Shown here in pieces: positions 1 to 5,820 of a stretch of 5,996 nucleotides of DNA. Position numbers and translations under genes: made by a program. Under the pieces are notes generated by a model. That model did no database searches. It saw nothing but the letters and a program-made list of their open reading frames with translations, and was not told the origin of the DNA. Source of the DNA: Eubacterium sp. (GTDB lineage: Bacteria > Bacillota > Clostridia > Lachnospirales > Lachnospiraceae); the NCBI GenBank assembly GCA_022776205.1, contig JALFIK010000049.1:1-5996 (forward strand), in the 5' to 3' direction. Positions within the stretch are counted from its first letter, which is position 1; each line of letters starts with the position of its first letter.

Positions 1-597
1 CTCAAATCCAGGATTGAATTCGATTACTTCGGCCTTAGCACCTTTAACCGGCTCTTTTTTCTGCATTACACCAGGACGAACTGTTGCCATCTGTGGGCGA
101 TGGTTCGGGCAGGCAATTGTCGCGATTGTGTTTCCGCCAAATGCCGGACGAGTCATTAATAACTGTCCTTTACGAGGTTCTTTATCTCCACGAGCCTTGA
201 AATCACCAATTTCAAGAACGGTACAGTCCGCTGTAAGACCTGTAGCAACTCTGGCAGATACACGAGGACCTAAATCACGCCCGATTGCTGTAGCACCAAC
301 CAGAAGGATTTCCGGTTTGTATTCATTAATTACAGATGCCAGTGCATGTGTATACGGCTCTGTTCTGTATTCTTTTAATTCAGGGTCATCAACTACGATT
401 ACTTTATCTGCACCGTATTCAGCGAGTTCGTCAACAAGTCCCTTCACATCGGAACCGATTAAAACTGCTGTTACGTCTGTTCCTAAATCTGCAGCAAGGT
501 CATTTGCTTTTCCAAGTAATTCTAAAGCGATGGAATCAATTTTATTGTCAACCTGCTGAGCATAGATAAATACACCTTTATATTCTTCTAAATTCAT
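1..597 (-). CDS. etfA: Electron transfer flavoprotein alpha subunit, 5' part only (cut by window edge)
   Basis: The frame is open from the ATG at 597 to base 1 and gives 199 codons without a stop. The gene continues beyond the left edge. The protein starts MNLEEYKGVFIYAQQ, as clostridial EtfA proteins do, with no extra N-terminal ferredoxin domain. Residues 106-126 (GRDLGPRVSARVATG...) and the segments TRPAFGGN (149-156) and RPQMATVRPGVM (167-178) are typical of the EtfA N-terminal domain. The C-terminal FAD-binding domain, roughly the last 140-150 residues of a protein usually near 340, lies outside. EtfA pairs with EtfB in the cytoplasm and passes electrons to Bcd. It starts 25 nt after the etfB stop, so it is the same transcript. 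An in-frame GTG at 606 is an alternative start: AGGA at 613-616 is 6 nt from it but 15 nt from the ATG. GGTGA at 603-607 could serve the ATG, which matches family N-termini, so I keep 597. Confidence 0.95.
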   Translation of the reverse strand, partial: MNLEEYKGVFIYAQQVDNKIDSIALELLGKANDLAADLGTDVTAVLIGSDVKGLVDELAEYGADKVIVVDDPELKEYRTEPYTHALASVINEYKPEILLVGATAIGRDLGPRVSARVATGLTADCTVLEIGDFKARGDKEPRKGQLLMTRPAFGGNTIATIACPNHRPQMATVRPGVMQKKEPVKGAKAEVIEFNPGFE

Positions 598-622
598 TCT
601 ATTCACCACATTTCCTTTACAA

Positions 623-1408
623 TTAGATAACATGCTTTGTTAACAGTTTGTCCATGATGTAATCAACGCCTTCTTCCGGTGTTTCCGCTGTCATCATGAC
701 ACCTTTACCCTTACGTACTTTATCAGATGCCTTCGCGATCTGAGTAGGAGATCCTGCAAGACCGATATTGCTGTCATCAACATCTTTAAGGTCTTTTCTT
801 CCCCATGTAGTAATTTCTGCATCATAGGCATCAAAAATTCCACCCGGAGTCATGTAACGAGGTTCGTTTAACTCGGAAAGTGCTGTAATAACACATGGCA
901 TTTTTGCTTTTAATACATGATATCTGTCGTCATACTGACGCTGAACAATCACACTGTCTCCTTCAACTTTGATATCCTGTGCATAGGAAATCAGAGGAAG
1001 ATCAAGATGTTCTGCAATCTGAGGTCCTACCTGAGCGGTATCTCCATCAATTGCCTGACGTCCTGTGATGATTAAATCATAATCAAGATTTCTGATTGCT
1101 CCGGCAAGAGTTGTAGATGTTGCCCATGTATCTGCTCCACCTAAAACACGGTCTGTTACAAGAATTCCCTTGTCAGCACCCATTGCCATTGCCTCACGAA
1201 GAACTTCTTCTGCTTTTGGAAGACCCATAGTAACTACAGTTACTTCTGCGCCAAACTGATCTTTTAATCTAAGGGCAGCTTCAAGACCTGCCTTATCATC
1301 CGGATTCATGATAGTAAGCATTGCAGCTCTGTCAAGAGTTCCGTCTGGTTTAAACTTAACTCCACCTTTTGTATCAGGTACCTGTTTAACACATACTACA
1401 ATTTTCAC
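623..1408 (-). CDS. etfB: Electron transfer flavoprotein beta subunit
   Basis: This 261-residue protein has the usual EtfB length. It starts MKIVVCVKQVPDT, the standard EtfB N-terminus, and the initiator codon is GTG, not ATG. Residues 115-129 (TGRQAIDGDTAQVGP) form the nucleotide/flavin-binding loop. This DGDTAQVGP form is the one seen in clostridial EtfB of bifurcating complexes, where EtfB binds NADH and the bifurcating FAD. With EtfA and Bcd it should oxidise NADH, send one electron toward ferredoxin and one toward crotonyl-CoA; the bifurcating role is inferred from the family and from bcd next door. The start is supported by AAGGAGG at 1418-1424, 9 nt upstream. The bcd stop codon (1423-1425) overlaps that ribosome site, leaving 14 nt between the genes, so translation of the two is probably coupled. 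No frame damage is seen. Confidence 0.97.
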   Translation of the reverse strand: MKIVVCVKQVPDTKGGVKFKPDGTLDRAAMLTIMNPDDKAGLEAALRLKDQFGAEVTVVTMGLPKAEEVLREAMAMGADKGILVTDRVLGGADTWATSTTLAGAIRNLDYDLIITGRQAIDGDTAQVGPQIAEHLDLPLISYAQDIKVEGDSVIVQRQYDDRYHVLKAKMPCVITALSELNEPRYMTPGGIFDAYDAEITTWGRKDLKDVDDSNIGLAGSPTQIAKASDKVRKGKGVMMTAETPEEGVDYIMDKLLTKHVI

Positions 1409-1417
1409 AGTATTTTC

Positions 1418-1424
1418 CCTCCTT
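1418..1424 (-). promoter_or_regulatory. etfB ribosome binding site overlapping the bcd stop codon
   Basis: The minus strand reads TAAGGAGGG, where TAA is the bcd stop (1425-1423) and AAGGAGG is a full-strength Shine-Dalgarno sequence, 9 nt before the GTG start of etfB at 1408. Ribosomes ending bcd stop on the etfB initiation site, which suggests translational coupling and similar amounts of Bcd and EtfB. This strong site also supports the non-ATG start. Confidence 0.85.
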
Positions 1425-2577
1425 ATTTCAATAAGCTGCCAGAAATAACCATACGCTGAACTTCTGATGTTCCTTCGTAGATTTCTGTAATCTTAGCATC
1501 ACGCATCATACGTTCTACATCGTATTCTCTGATATAACCATAACCACCATGTAACTGTACGCACTTGGTTGTTACTTCCATAGCTGTTTCAGCTGCAAAT
1601 AATTTAGCCATTGCTGCTTCAACGGAGTATACTTTCTTTGTAGCTTTCGCCATTGCTGCCCTGTAAACCAAAAGCTGTGCAGCCTGAATCTTTGTTGCAA
1701 GATCAGCCAGTACAAACTGTGTATTCTGCTGTGCGGAGAGAGCTCTTCCGAACTGTTTTCTTTCTTTTACATAGTTGATTGTGAGATCTAAAGCACCTTC
1801 TGCAATACCAAGAGCCTGTGCAGCAATACCGATACGTCCTCCGTCCAGTGTATGCATGGCAAGGGCAAAACCTTTACCCATAGTTCCAAGCAGATTTTCT
1901 TTCGGAATACGGCAATCCTGGAAAATTAATTCATATGTAGCTGAACCACGGATACCCATTTTCTTTTCTTTCGTTCCAAATGTGAAGCCCGGTGTTCCTT
2001 TATCTACAATAAATGCTGAAAATCTCTTTTTCTTTCTTCCTCTTGCATCTGTATCCACACTCGTAATTGCGATTACAATGTACACATCCGCATATTCACC
2101 ATTGGTAATGAAACATTTTGATCCGTTTAATACCCATTCGTCTCCATCTAAAACAGCTTTTGTCTGTACACCCTGTGCATCTGTACCTGCACCAGGTTCT
2201 GTAAGAGCGAATGCACCTAATTTTTCTCCCTTAGCCAGAGGAACAACATATTTCTGTTTCTGCTCCTCCGTACCAAAAGTGAGAATCGGATCAATGCAAA
2301 GAGAAGTATGGCCAGATAAAACAACACTTGTTGTAGCACAAACTTTTGCAATTTCTTCAACACACATAATGTATGTTAAAGGATCGCAACCCTGTCCGCC
2401 ATATTCCTTTGGTACCGGAATTCCCATAAAACCTAATTTCTGCATTTTTGCAACGGTTTCTTCCGGGAAATGTTCTGTTTCATCTACCTCCTGAGCAAGA
2501 GGTTTTACTTCGTTCTCAGCGAAGTCTTTGAAAAGCTGTCTAGCCATTTCATGCTTTTTGCTTAATGTGAAATCCAT
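1423..2577 (-). CDS. bcd: Butyryl-CoA dehydrogenase (short-chain acyl-CoA dehydrogenase)
   Basis: Reduces crotonyl-CoA to butyryl-CoA with electrons from EtfAB; FAD enzyme of the acyl-CoA dehydrogenase family. From the chosen ATG the protein is 384 residues, normal for the family, and begins MDFTLSKKHEMARQLF. Both family signatures are visible: ALTEPGAGTD at about 124-133 and QLHGGYGYIREYDVERMMRD at about 341-360. The catalytic base is the Glu in IYEGTSEVQR, residue 368, which fits Glu367 of the Megasphaera enzyme. A loop near 178-186 is strongly basic (ARGRKKKRF) and a few residues longer than in many homologues; I recall the same loop in gut Lachnospiraceae Bcd. An ATG two codons upstream (2583) adds MK, but GGAGG at 2585-2589 is 1 nt from it and 7 nt from the ATG at 2577, so 2577 is preferred. 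The gene follows hbd after a spacer with two stem-loops and is coupled to etfB. Confidence 0.96.
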   Translation of the reverse strand: MDFTLSKKHEMARQLFKDFAENEVKPLAQEVDETEHFPEETVAKMQKLGFMGIPVPKEYGGQGCDPLTYIMCVEEIAKVCATTSVVLSGHTSLCIDPILTFGTEEQKQKYVVPLAKGEKLGAFALTEPGAGTDAQGVQTKAVLDGDEWVLNGSKCFITNGEYADVYIVIAITSVDTDARGRKKKRFSAFIVDKGTPGFTFGTKEKKMGIRGSATYELIFQDCRIPKENLLGTMGKGFALAMHTLDGGRIGIAAQALGIAEGALDLTINYVKERKQFGRALSAQQNTQFVLADLATKIQAAQLLVYRAAMAKATKKVYSVEAAMAKLFAAETAMEVTTKCVQLHGGYGYIREYDVERMMRDAKITEIYEGTSEVQRMVISGSLLK

Positions 2578-2583
2578 TTTCAT

Positions 2584-2589
2584 TCCTCC
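2584..2589 (-). promoter_or_regulatory. bcd ribosome binding site that decides the start
   Basis: On the minus strand GGAGGA is followed at once by ATG AAA ATG GAT. The first ATG (2583) touches the Shine-Dalgarno sequence and is too close to be used well; the second (2577) has a normal spacing of 6-7 nt. The family N-terminus (MDF...) also agrees with the second. Confidence 0.8.
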
Positions 2590-2607
2590 ATTTATATTGT
2601 TTGGTTA

Positions 2608-2650
2608 GTGATTATGGATATATAAAATTGAGCACTATATCCATAATCAC
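2608..2650 (-). repeat. Perfect 15-bp inverted repeat / stem-loop upstream of bcd
   Basis: The arms 2608-2622 (gtgattatggatata) and 2636-2650 (tatatccataatcac) are exact reverse complements, separated by 13 nt. In the operon transcript this forms a 15-bp stem ending 18 nt before the bcd ribosome site at 2585-2589. It has no U-run after it, so it does not look like a terminator. It may protect the 5' end of a processed bcd-etfBA mRNA, or the DNA could be a protein-binding site. The structure is seen; the role is inferred. Confidence 0.85.
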
Positions 2651-2655
2651 CTAAA

Positions 2656-2685
2656 GCCGTGAAGGTACATAAATATCTCCACGGC
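2656..2685 (-). promoter_or_regulatory. Stem-loop just after hbd (possible attenuator or mRNA processing element)
   Basis: On the transcript strand gccgtggag (2685-2677) pairs with cttcacggc (2664-2656): nine pairs including one G-U, with a 12-nt loop. It starts 15 nt after the hbd stop and is followed by only UUUAGG, so it is a weak terminator at best. As bcd-etfBA must be well expressed from the same operon, partial termination, stabilisation of the hbd 3' end or a processing point are more likely than full termination. It is the first of two stem-loops in the hbd-bcd spacer. Confidence 0.6.
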
Positions 2686-2700
2686 ATATCAGACTTTCTA

Positions 2701-3540
2701 TTACTTTCTGTAATCGTAGAATCCTACGCCAGTCTTCTGACCAAGTTTTCCACCACGAACCATCTTTCTTAATAACGGATGAGCACGGTATTTGGAATCA
2801 CCAGTCTCATGGTATAATACATCCATAACTGCAAGAACGATATCAAGACCGATCAAATCGCCTAATGCTAAAGGTCCCATTGGATGATTTGCACCTAATT
2901 TCATAGCAGTATCGATACCTTCTACAGAAGCAACACCGGCTGCATAAATTCCAACTGCTTCATTGATCATCGGAACTAAGATTCTGTTAACAACAAATCC
3001 GGCTGCCTCTTCAACACGAACAGGAGTCTTTCCAATTGCTTCTGAAATTTCAAAGATCTTATCAACCATTTCTTCCGGTGTATTAAGACCTGCGATAACC
3101 TCAATTAATTTCATAACCGGAGCTGGATTGAAGAAATGCATTCCGATGACCGGTCTGTCAAGACCTGCACCGATTTCTGTAATGGAAAGGGAGGAAGTAT
3201 TTGTTGCAAACATACATTCTGCAGGAACGATATCCTGTAATTCTTTAAATGTCTGCTGTTTTACTTCCATAACTTCCAGAGCTGCTTCCACAATTAAATC
3301 AGCATCTGTACAGATATCTTTTGTTCCGGTTGTGATCTTTGCAAGGATTGCATCAGCTTTTGCCTGATCCATTTTTCCTTTTGCAACTCTCTTTTCAAAA
3401 CCTTTTGCAATTTTCTTCTTTCCGTTTGCCGCGAACTCATCATTGATGTCGCATAAGTATACTTCATAGCCTTCTGTCTGTGCAAAAGCCTGAGCAATAC
3501 CTGATCCCATTGTACCTGCACCAATAACTCCAACTTTCAT
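2701..3540 (-). CDS. hbd: 3-hydroxybutyryl-CoA dehydrogenase
   Basis: Cytoplasmic enzyme that reduces acetoacetyl-CoA to 3-hydroxybutyryl-CoA. The 279 residues match the short, single-function family length (about 280). The N-terminal Rossmann fold shows GAGTMG at 7-12, and Asp31 at the end of the second strand indicates NAD(H) rather than NADP(H). Aligned by eye to the human enzyme, the active-site residues are present: Ser116 (TNTSSLS), His135 (GMHFFNP), Glu147 and Asn185 (AAGFVVNRIL), forming the His-Glu pair and substrate contacts. The C-terminal helical domain carries NHPMGPLALGDLIGLD and ends GVGFYDYRK, as is usual. The ATG at 3540 has AGGAGG at 3549-3554, 8 nt upstream. It follows crt by 47 nt with no strong structure between them, and is separated from bcd by a longer spacer with two stem-loops. 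The gene looks intact. Confidence 0.98.
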   Translation of the reverse strand: MKVGVIGAGTMGSGIAQAFAQTEGYEVYLCDINDEFAANGKKKIAKGFEKRVAKGKMDQAKADAILAKITTGTKDICTDADLIVEAALEVMEVKQQTFKELQDIVPAECMFATNTSSLSITEIGAGLDRPVIGMHFFNPAPVMKLIEVIAGLNTPEEMVDKIFEISEAIGKTPVRVEEAAGFVVNRILVPMINEAVGIYAAGVASVEGIDTAMKLGANHPMGPLALGDLIGLDIVLAVMDVLYHETGDSKYRAHPLLRKMVRGGKLGQKTGVGFYDYRK

Positions 3541-3587
3541 TATGATGACCTCCTGATAAAATATAAAATATTATTAATAAAGATTAA

Positions 3588-4373
3588 TTAGCAGTTTTTA
3601 AATGGTTCTTTTACTTTATCCTTGTTTTTGTCAAGGAAGAATGCCATTCCATATCTCTGATCTTCTGTTTCAAAGCAGCTGCCAAATAATTTCTCTTCAA
3701 TTACAATTGCCTCATCCATTCCAACTTCCAGTCCGTCATTGATTGCTTTTTTACTTGCACGTACTGCAATTGGTGCATTCTTTGCAATTGTCTTTGCCAT
3801 CTTCTTAGCCTGTGGCATTAACTCTTCGATTGGGTAAACTTCATTTACCAGACCGATTCTGTATGCCTCTGCAGCTTTAATATTGCGGGCAGTATAAATA
3901 ATCTGTTTTGCTTTTCCCGGTCCTACGATACGGGCAAGTCTCTGTGTTCCACCAAAACCAGGTGTAATTCCAAGACCTACTTCCGGCTGACCGAACACTG
4001 CGTTTTCAGAGCAAAGTCTGATATCACAGCTCATGGAAATCTCGCAGCCACCACCTAATGCAAAGCCGTTAACAGCAGCAATTACCGGAATTGGTAATGT
4101 TTCAATTCTTCTGAAAAGGTCATTTCCTTTTTTACTGAATGCTGCAGCTTCCTCGATAGATAATGTACTCATCTGTGCGATATCTGCACCTGCAACAAAA
4201 GATTTCTCTCCGGCACCTGTAATGATGAGACATCTGATCACATCAAGATCAACACCGTTGAGAACACCTTCTAAATCATCTAATACTTCACTGTTTAATG
4301 CATTCAGTGCCTTTGGACGATTAATAGTAATAATACCAACCTGTCCATCAACTTCATAATCTACAAATCCCAT
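3588..4373 (-). CDS. crt: Enoyl-CoA hydratase / crotonase (3-hydroxybutyryl-CoA dehydratase)
   Basis: Dehydrates 3-hydroxybutyryl-CoA to crotonyl-CoA in the cytoplasm. The 261 residues match the crotonase family. The CoA-binding start NRPKALNALN is at 18-27, the oxyanion-hole region SFVAGADI at 58-65, and VNGFALGGGCEISMSCDI at 101-118. The two catalytic glutamates that correspond to Glu144 and Glu164 of rat crotonase are Glu111 (GGGCE) and Glu131 (GQPEVGLG), with the same spacing of 20. ITPGFGGTQRL follows at 136-146. Both glutamates make true hydratase activity likely rather than another crotonase-fold reaction. The ATG at 4373 has AAGGAG at 4383-4388, 9 nt upstream. It lies between thl and hbd on the same strand; the 151-nt gap to thl holds two stem-loops, the 47-nt gap to hbd none of note. 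It ends with KNC and shows no damage. Confidence 0.97.
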   Translation of the reverse strand: MGFVDYEVDGQVGIITINRPKALNALNSEVLDDLEGVLNGVDLDVIRCLIITGAGEKSFVAGADIAQMSTLSIEEAAAFSKKGNDLFRRIETLPIPVIAAVNGFALGGGCEISMSCDIRLCSENAVFGQPEVGLGITPGFGGTQRLARIVGPGKAKQIIYTARNIKAAEAYRIGLVNEVYPIEELMPQAKKMAKTIAKNAPIAVRASKKAINDGLEVGMDEAIVIEEKLFGSCFETEDQRYGMAFFLDKNKDKVKEPFKNC

Positions 4374-4419
4374 TGTACAATTCTCCTTTCAGGAATACTA
4401 ACCGGATATGTGGTACAAC

Positions 4420-4451
4420 AAAGTGGCAAGCACTTTCCTGCTTCCCACTTT
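4420..4451 (-). promoter_or_regulatory. Stem-loop upstream of crt (second of two in the thl-crt spacer)
   Basis: The arms 4420-4432 and 4439-4451 (aaagtggcaagca / tgcttcccacttt) pair over 13 positions with one mismatch and a 6-nt loop. The transcript continues GUUGUACC, so there is a short UUU inside the stem end but no real U-tract. It ends about 30 nt before the crt ribosome site. It may be a partial attenuator or an RNA stability element; the structure is clear and the role is inferred. Confidence 0.65.
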
Positions 4452-4473
4452 ACTTACTCATGATGCCAGTAAA

Positions 4474-4499
4474 TCCGGATCTGCACGGGCAGACCCGGA
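4474..4499 (-). promoter_or_regulatory. GC-rich stem-loop after thl (weak terminator or attenuator)
   Basis: In the transcript UCCGGGUCUGC pairs with GCAGAUCCGGA over 11 positions (one G-U) around a CCGU tetraloop, then UUUACUGG follows. The stem is strong but the U-run is only three, so I expect leaky termination or 3'-end protection of a thl message rather than an operon end. It begins 25 nt after the thl stop, and its GC content stands out in an AT-rich spacer. Confidence 0.7.
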
Positions 4500-4510
4500 A
4501 ACTATACTAT

Positions 4511-4530
4511 GTAATTAGTCGTAATTAGTC
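4511..4530 (+). repeat. Tandem 10-bp duplication across the thl stop codon
   Basis: The 10-mer gtaattagtc occurs twice in direct succession (4511-4520 and 4521-4530). On the coding strand the first copy read contains the last Asp codon and TAA stop of thl, and the second lies just downstream in another reading frame relation. It looks like a small local duplication, with no effect on the protein end (ERD). Confidence 0.9.
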
Positions 4531-5706
4531 TCTTTCAACGATTGTTGAGCAGCCCATTCCACCACCAACACAAAGAGTAGCAAGACCTCTCTTGGCATCG
4601 CGTCTCTGCATCTCATGTAATAATGTAACAAGAATACGGCATCCTGATGCTCCAACCGGATGTCCGAGAGCGATTGCTCCACCGTTTACATTTAATTTAC
4701 TTAAATCAAATCCAAGATCTCTTCCTACTGCGATAGACTGAGCAGCGAAAGCTTCGTTTGCTTCATATAAGTCAATATCATCAATTGTAAGACCTGTTTT
4801 TGCAAAGACTTTTCTTGTAGAAGCGATCGGTCCTACACCCATGATGGAAGGATCAACTCCGCCTAAAGCGCCGCCTACCCATGTTGCCATAGGTGTTACG
4901 CCTAATTCTTTAGCTTTTTCTTCACTCATTACGATGATTGCTGCAGCACCATCATTAATTCCGGAAGCGTTACCAGCAGTTACAATACCATCTTTCTTAA
5001 ATGCCGGACGTAATTTAGCAAGACTTTCTTTTGTTGTTCCAGGACGTGGACCCTCATCTGTATCAACGATTACTGTTTTCTTTTTCAGCTTAACTTCAAC
5101 AGGAACGATCTCATCTTTGAATTTTCCTTCTTCAATTGCCTTGCAGGCTTTCTGCTGTGAATTAGCGGAAAACTCATCTAATTCTTCTCTTGTAATTCCC
5201 CACTGTTCTGCAACGTTTTCCGCTGTAACTCCCATGTGGTAATTATTAAATACGTCTGTTAAACCATCGGAAATCATGGAATCCTTTAATACAGCATTAC
5301 CCATTCTGTATCCAAAACGTCCCTGATCTACAAGGTATGGTGCTCTGGACATACTTTCCATTCCACCTGCAACAACGATATCTGCGCTTCCTGCAAGAAT
5401 CTTTTCAGCAGCCAGGTTAATACAGTTAAGACCAGATCCACAAAGAACGTTAATTGTGGTAGCCGGTACTTCTACAGGAAGACCTGCATAGATAGAAGCC
5501 TGACGAGCAACGTTCTGTCCCTGTCCAGCCTGAAGTACGCATCCCATTAATACTTCATCTACCTGCTCTGGTTTCACACCGGCTCTCTTTAATGCTTCTT
5601 CAATAACAATCTTACCTAACTGTGCTACTGGAACTGTGCTTAATTCGCCACCCATTGTTCCGATTGCGGTACGACAAGCACCTGCTAATACAACTTTCTT
5701 TGCCAT
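4525..5706 (-). CDS. thl: Acetyl-CoA C-acetyltransferase (biosynthetic thiolase)
   Basis: First gene of the operon; condenses two acetyl-CoA to acetoacetyl-CoA and CoA in the cytoplasm. The 393 residues are the standard thiolase length. The nucleophile is Cys89 in NVLCGSGLNCIN, and the other active-site residues are His349 (GGAIALGHPVGASG, 342-355) and Cys379 (LCVGGGMG), matching Cys89/His348/Cys378 of the Zoogloea enzyme. NEAF is at 317-320. In Clostridium acetobutylicum the two cysteines of ThlA can form a regulatory disulfide; both are present here, but that behaviour cannot be read from sequence. The ATG at 5706 has GGAGG at 5716-5720, 9 nt upstream. A promoter with a Rex-like operator lies about 70 nt before the start. 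A stem-loop follows the stop, which may let thl be expressed above the downstream genes. Biosynthetic rather than degradative use is inferred from the operon. Confidence 0.98.
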   Translation of the reverse strand: MAKKVVLAGACRTAIGTMGGELSTVPVAQLGKIVIEEALKRAGVKPEQVDEVLMGCVLQAGQGQNVARQASIYAGLPVEVPATTINVLCGSGLNCINLAAEKILAGSADIVVAGGMESMSRAPYLVDQGRFGYRMGNAVLKDSMISDGLTDVFNNYHMGVTAENVAEQWGITREELDEFSANSQQKACKAIEEGKFKDEIVPVEVKLKKKTVIVDTDEGPRPGTTKESLAKLRPAFKKDGIVTAGNASGINDGAAAIIVMSEEKAKELGVTPMATWVGGALGGVDPSIMGVGPIASTRKVFAKTGLTIDDIDLYEANEAFAAQSIAVGRDLGFDLSKLNVNGGAIALGHPVGASGCRILVTLLHEMQRRDAKRGLATLCVGGGMGCSTIVERD

Positions 5707-5754
5707 AGTTTAATTCCTCCATTTTTAAATATCAGTCTTTTGATAGTTACTTGG

Positions 5755-5769
5755 CTAGAATATTTCTAG
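5755..5769 (-). repeat. Short palindrome in the thl leader
   Basis: ctagaa (5755-5760) and ttctag (5764-5769) are exact reverse complements around tat. It lies about 9-23 nt after the predicted transcription start. It could be an operator half-pair or a small leader hairpin; with arms of 6 bp in AT-rich DNA chance is possible. Confidence 0.4.
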
Positions 5770-5777
5770 TACGATAT

Positions 5778-5795
5778 GTGTTAATCTTATCACAA
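5778..5795 (-). promoter_or_regulatory. Predicted Rex operator over the thl -10 box
   Basis: The minus strand reads TTGTGATAAGATTAACAC. Compared with the Rex pattern TTGT(G/T)AA-N4-TTAACAA, 12 of the 14 defined positions fit, including both outer half-site cores TTGTGA and TTAACA. Rex is the NADH/NAD+-responsive repressor of many Firmicutes and is known to control butyryl-CoA genes in clostridia. The site covers the -10 hexamer, where binding would block RNA polymerase; high NADH would release it and switch on an NADH-consuming pathway. The match is seen; binding is inferred. Confidence 0.7.
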
Positions 5796-5812
5796 TGTCC
5801 TGACATTTGCAA
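5784..5812 (-). promoter_or_regulatory. Predicted sigma-A promoter of the thl operon
   Basis: On the minus strand TTGCAA (5812-5807) is followed by exactly 17 nt and TAAGAT (5789-5784), with TGA immediately before it as an extended -10. Each box matches the consensus at 4 of 6 positions. Transcription would start near 5777, giving a leader of about 70 nt to the thl ATG. It is the best spaced pair I see in the upstream region. Confidence 0.65.
5794..5807 (-). repeat. Perfect palindrome in the promoter spacer
   Basis: aatgtc (5794-5799) and gacatt (5802-5807) are exact reverse complements separated by ct. The element sits between the -35 and -10 boxes and overlaps the Rex-like site by two bases, which is a typical place for an operator. 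I do not recognise a regulator for it. Confidence 0.5.
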
Positions 5813-5820
5813 CAACATTA

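Noticed and set aside
14..559. Long plus-strand open frame (181 codons) opposite etfA
   Set aside because: It lies wholly antisense to the well-conserved etfA coding region, its protein resembles no family I know, and it has no separate context. It is a shadow of codon use in etfA.
1775..2494. Plus-strand open frame of 239 codons opposite bcd
   Set aside because: Fully antisense to an intact bcd with all family motifs. No ribosome site or recognisable domains; a by-product of the opposite strand's codons.
2590..2700. Possible internal promoter for bcd in the hbd-bcd spacer
   Set aside because: The only candidate pairs (for example TTCACG with GATATA on the minus strand) match poorly at the -10, so an independent promoter is not supported.
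2963..3367. Plus-strand open frame opposite hbd, and similar ones at 4033-4359 (crt) and 4841-5242 (thl)
   Set aside because: All are antisense shadows of conserved genes with no recognisable product.
3294..3533. Minus-strand frame of 79 codons inside hbd
   Set aside because: It overlaps hbd in another frame and its low-complexity, Lys/Gln/Arg-rich product is what a shifted reading of hbd gives.
623..5706. Mobile element, CRISPR array, tRNA or rRNA gene, or signs of recent transfer
   Set aside because: No repeats of array type, no transposase, no RNA gene signatures, and even codon and base use across the six genes.
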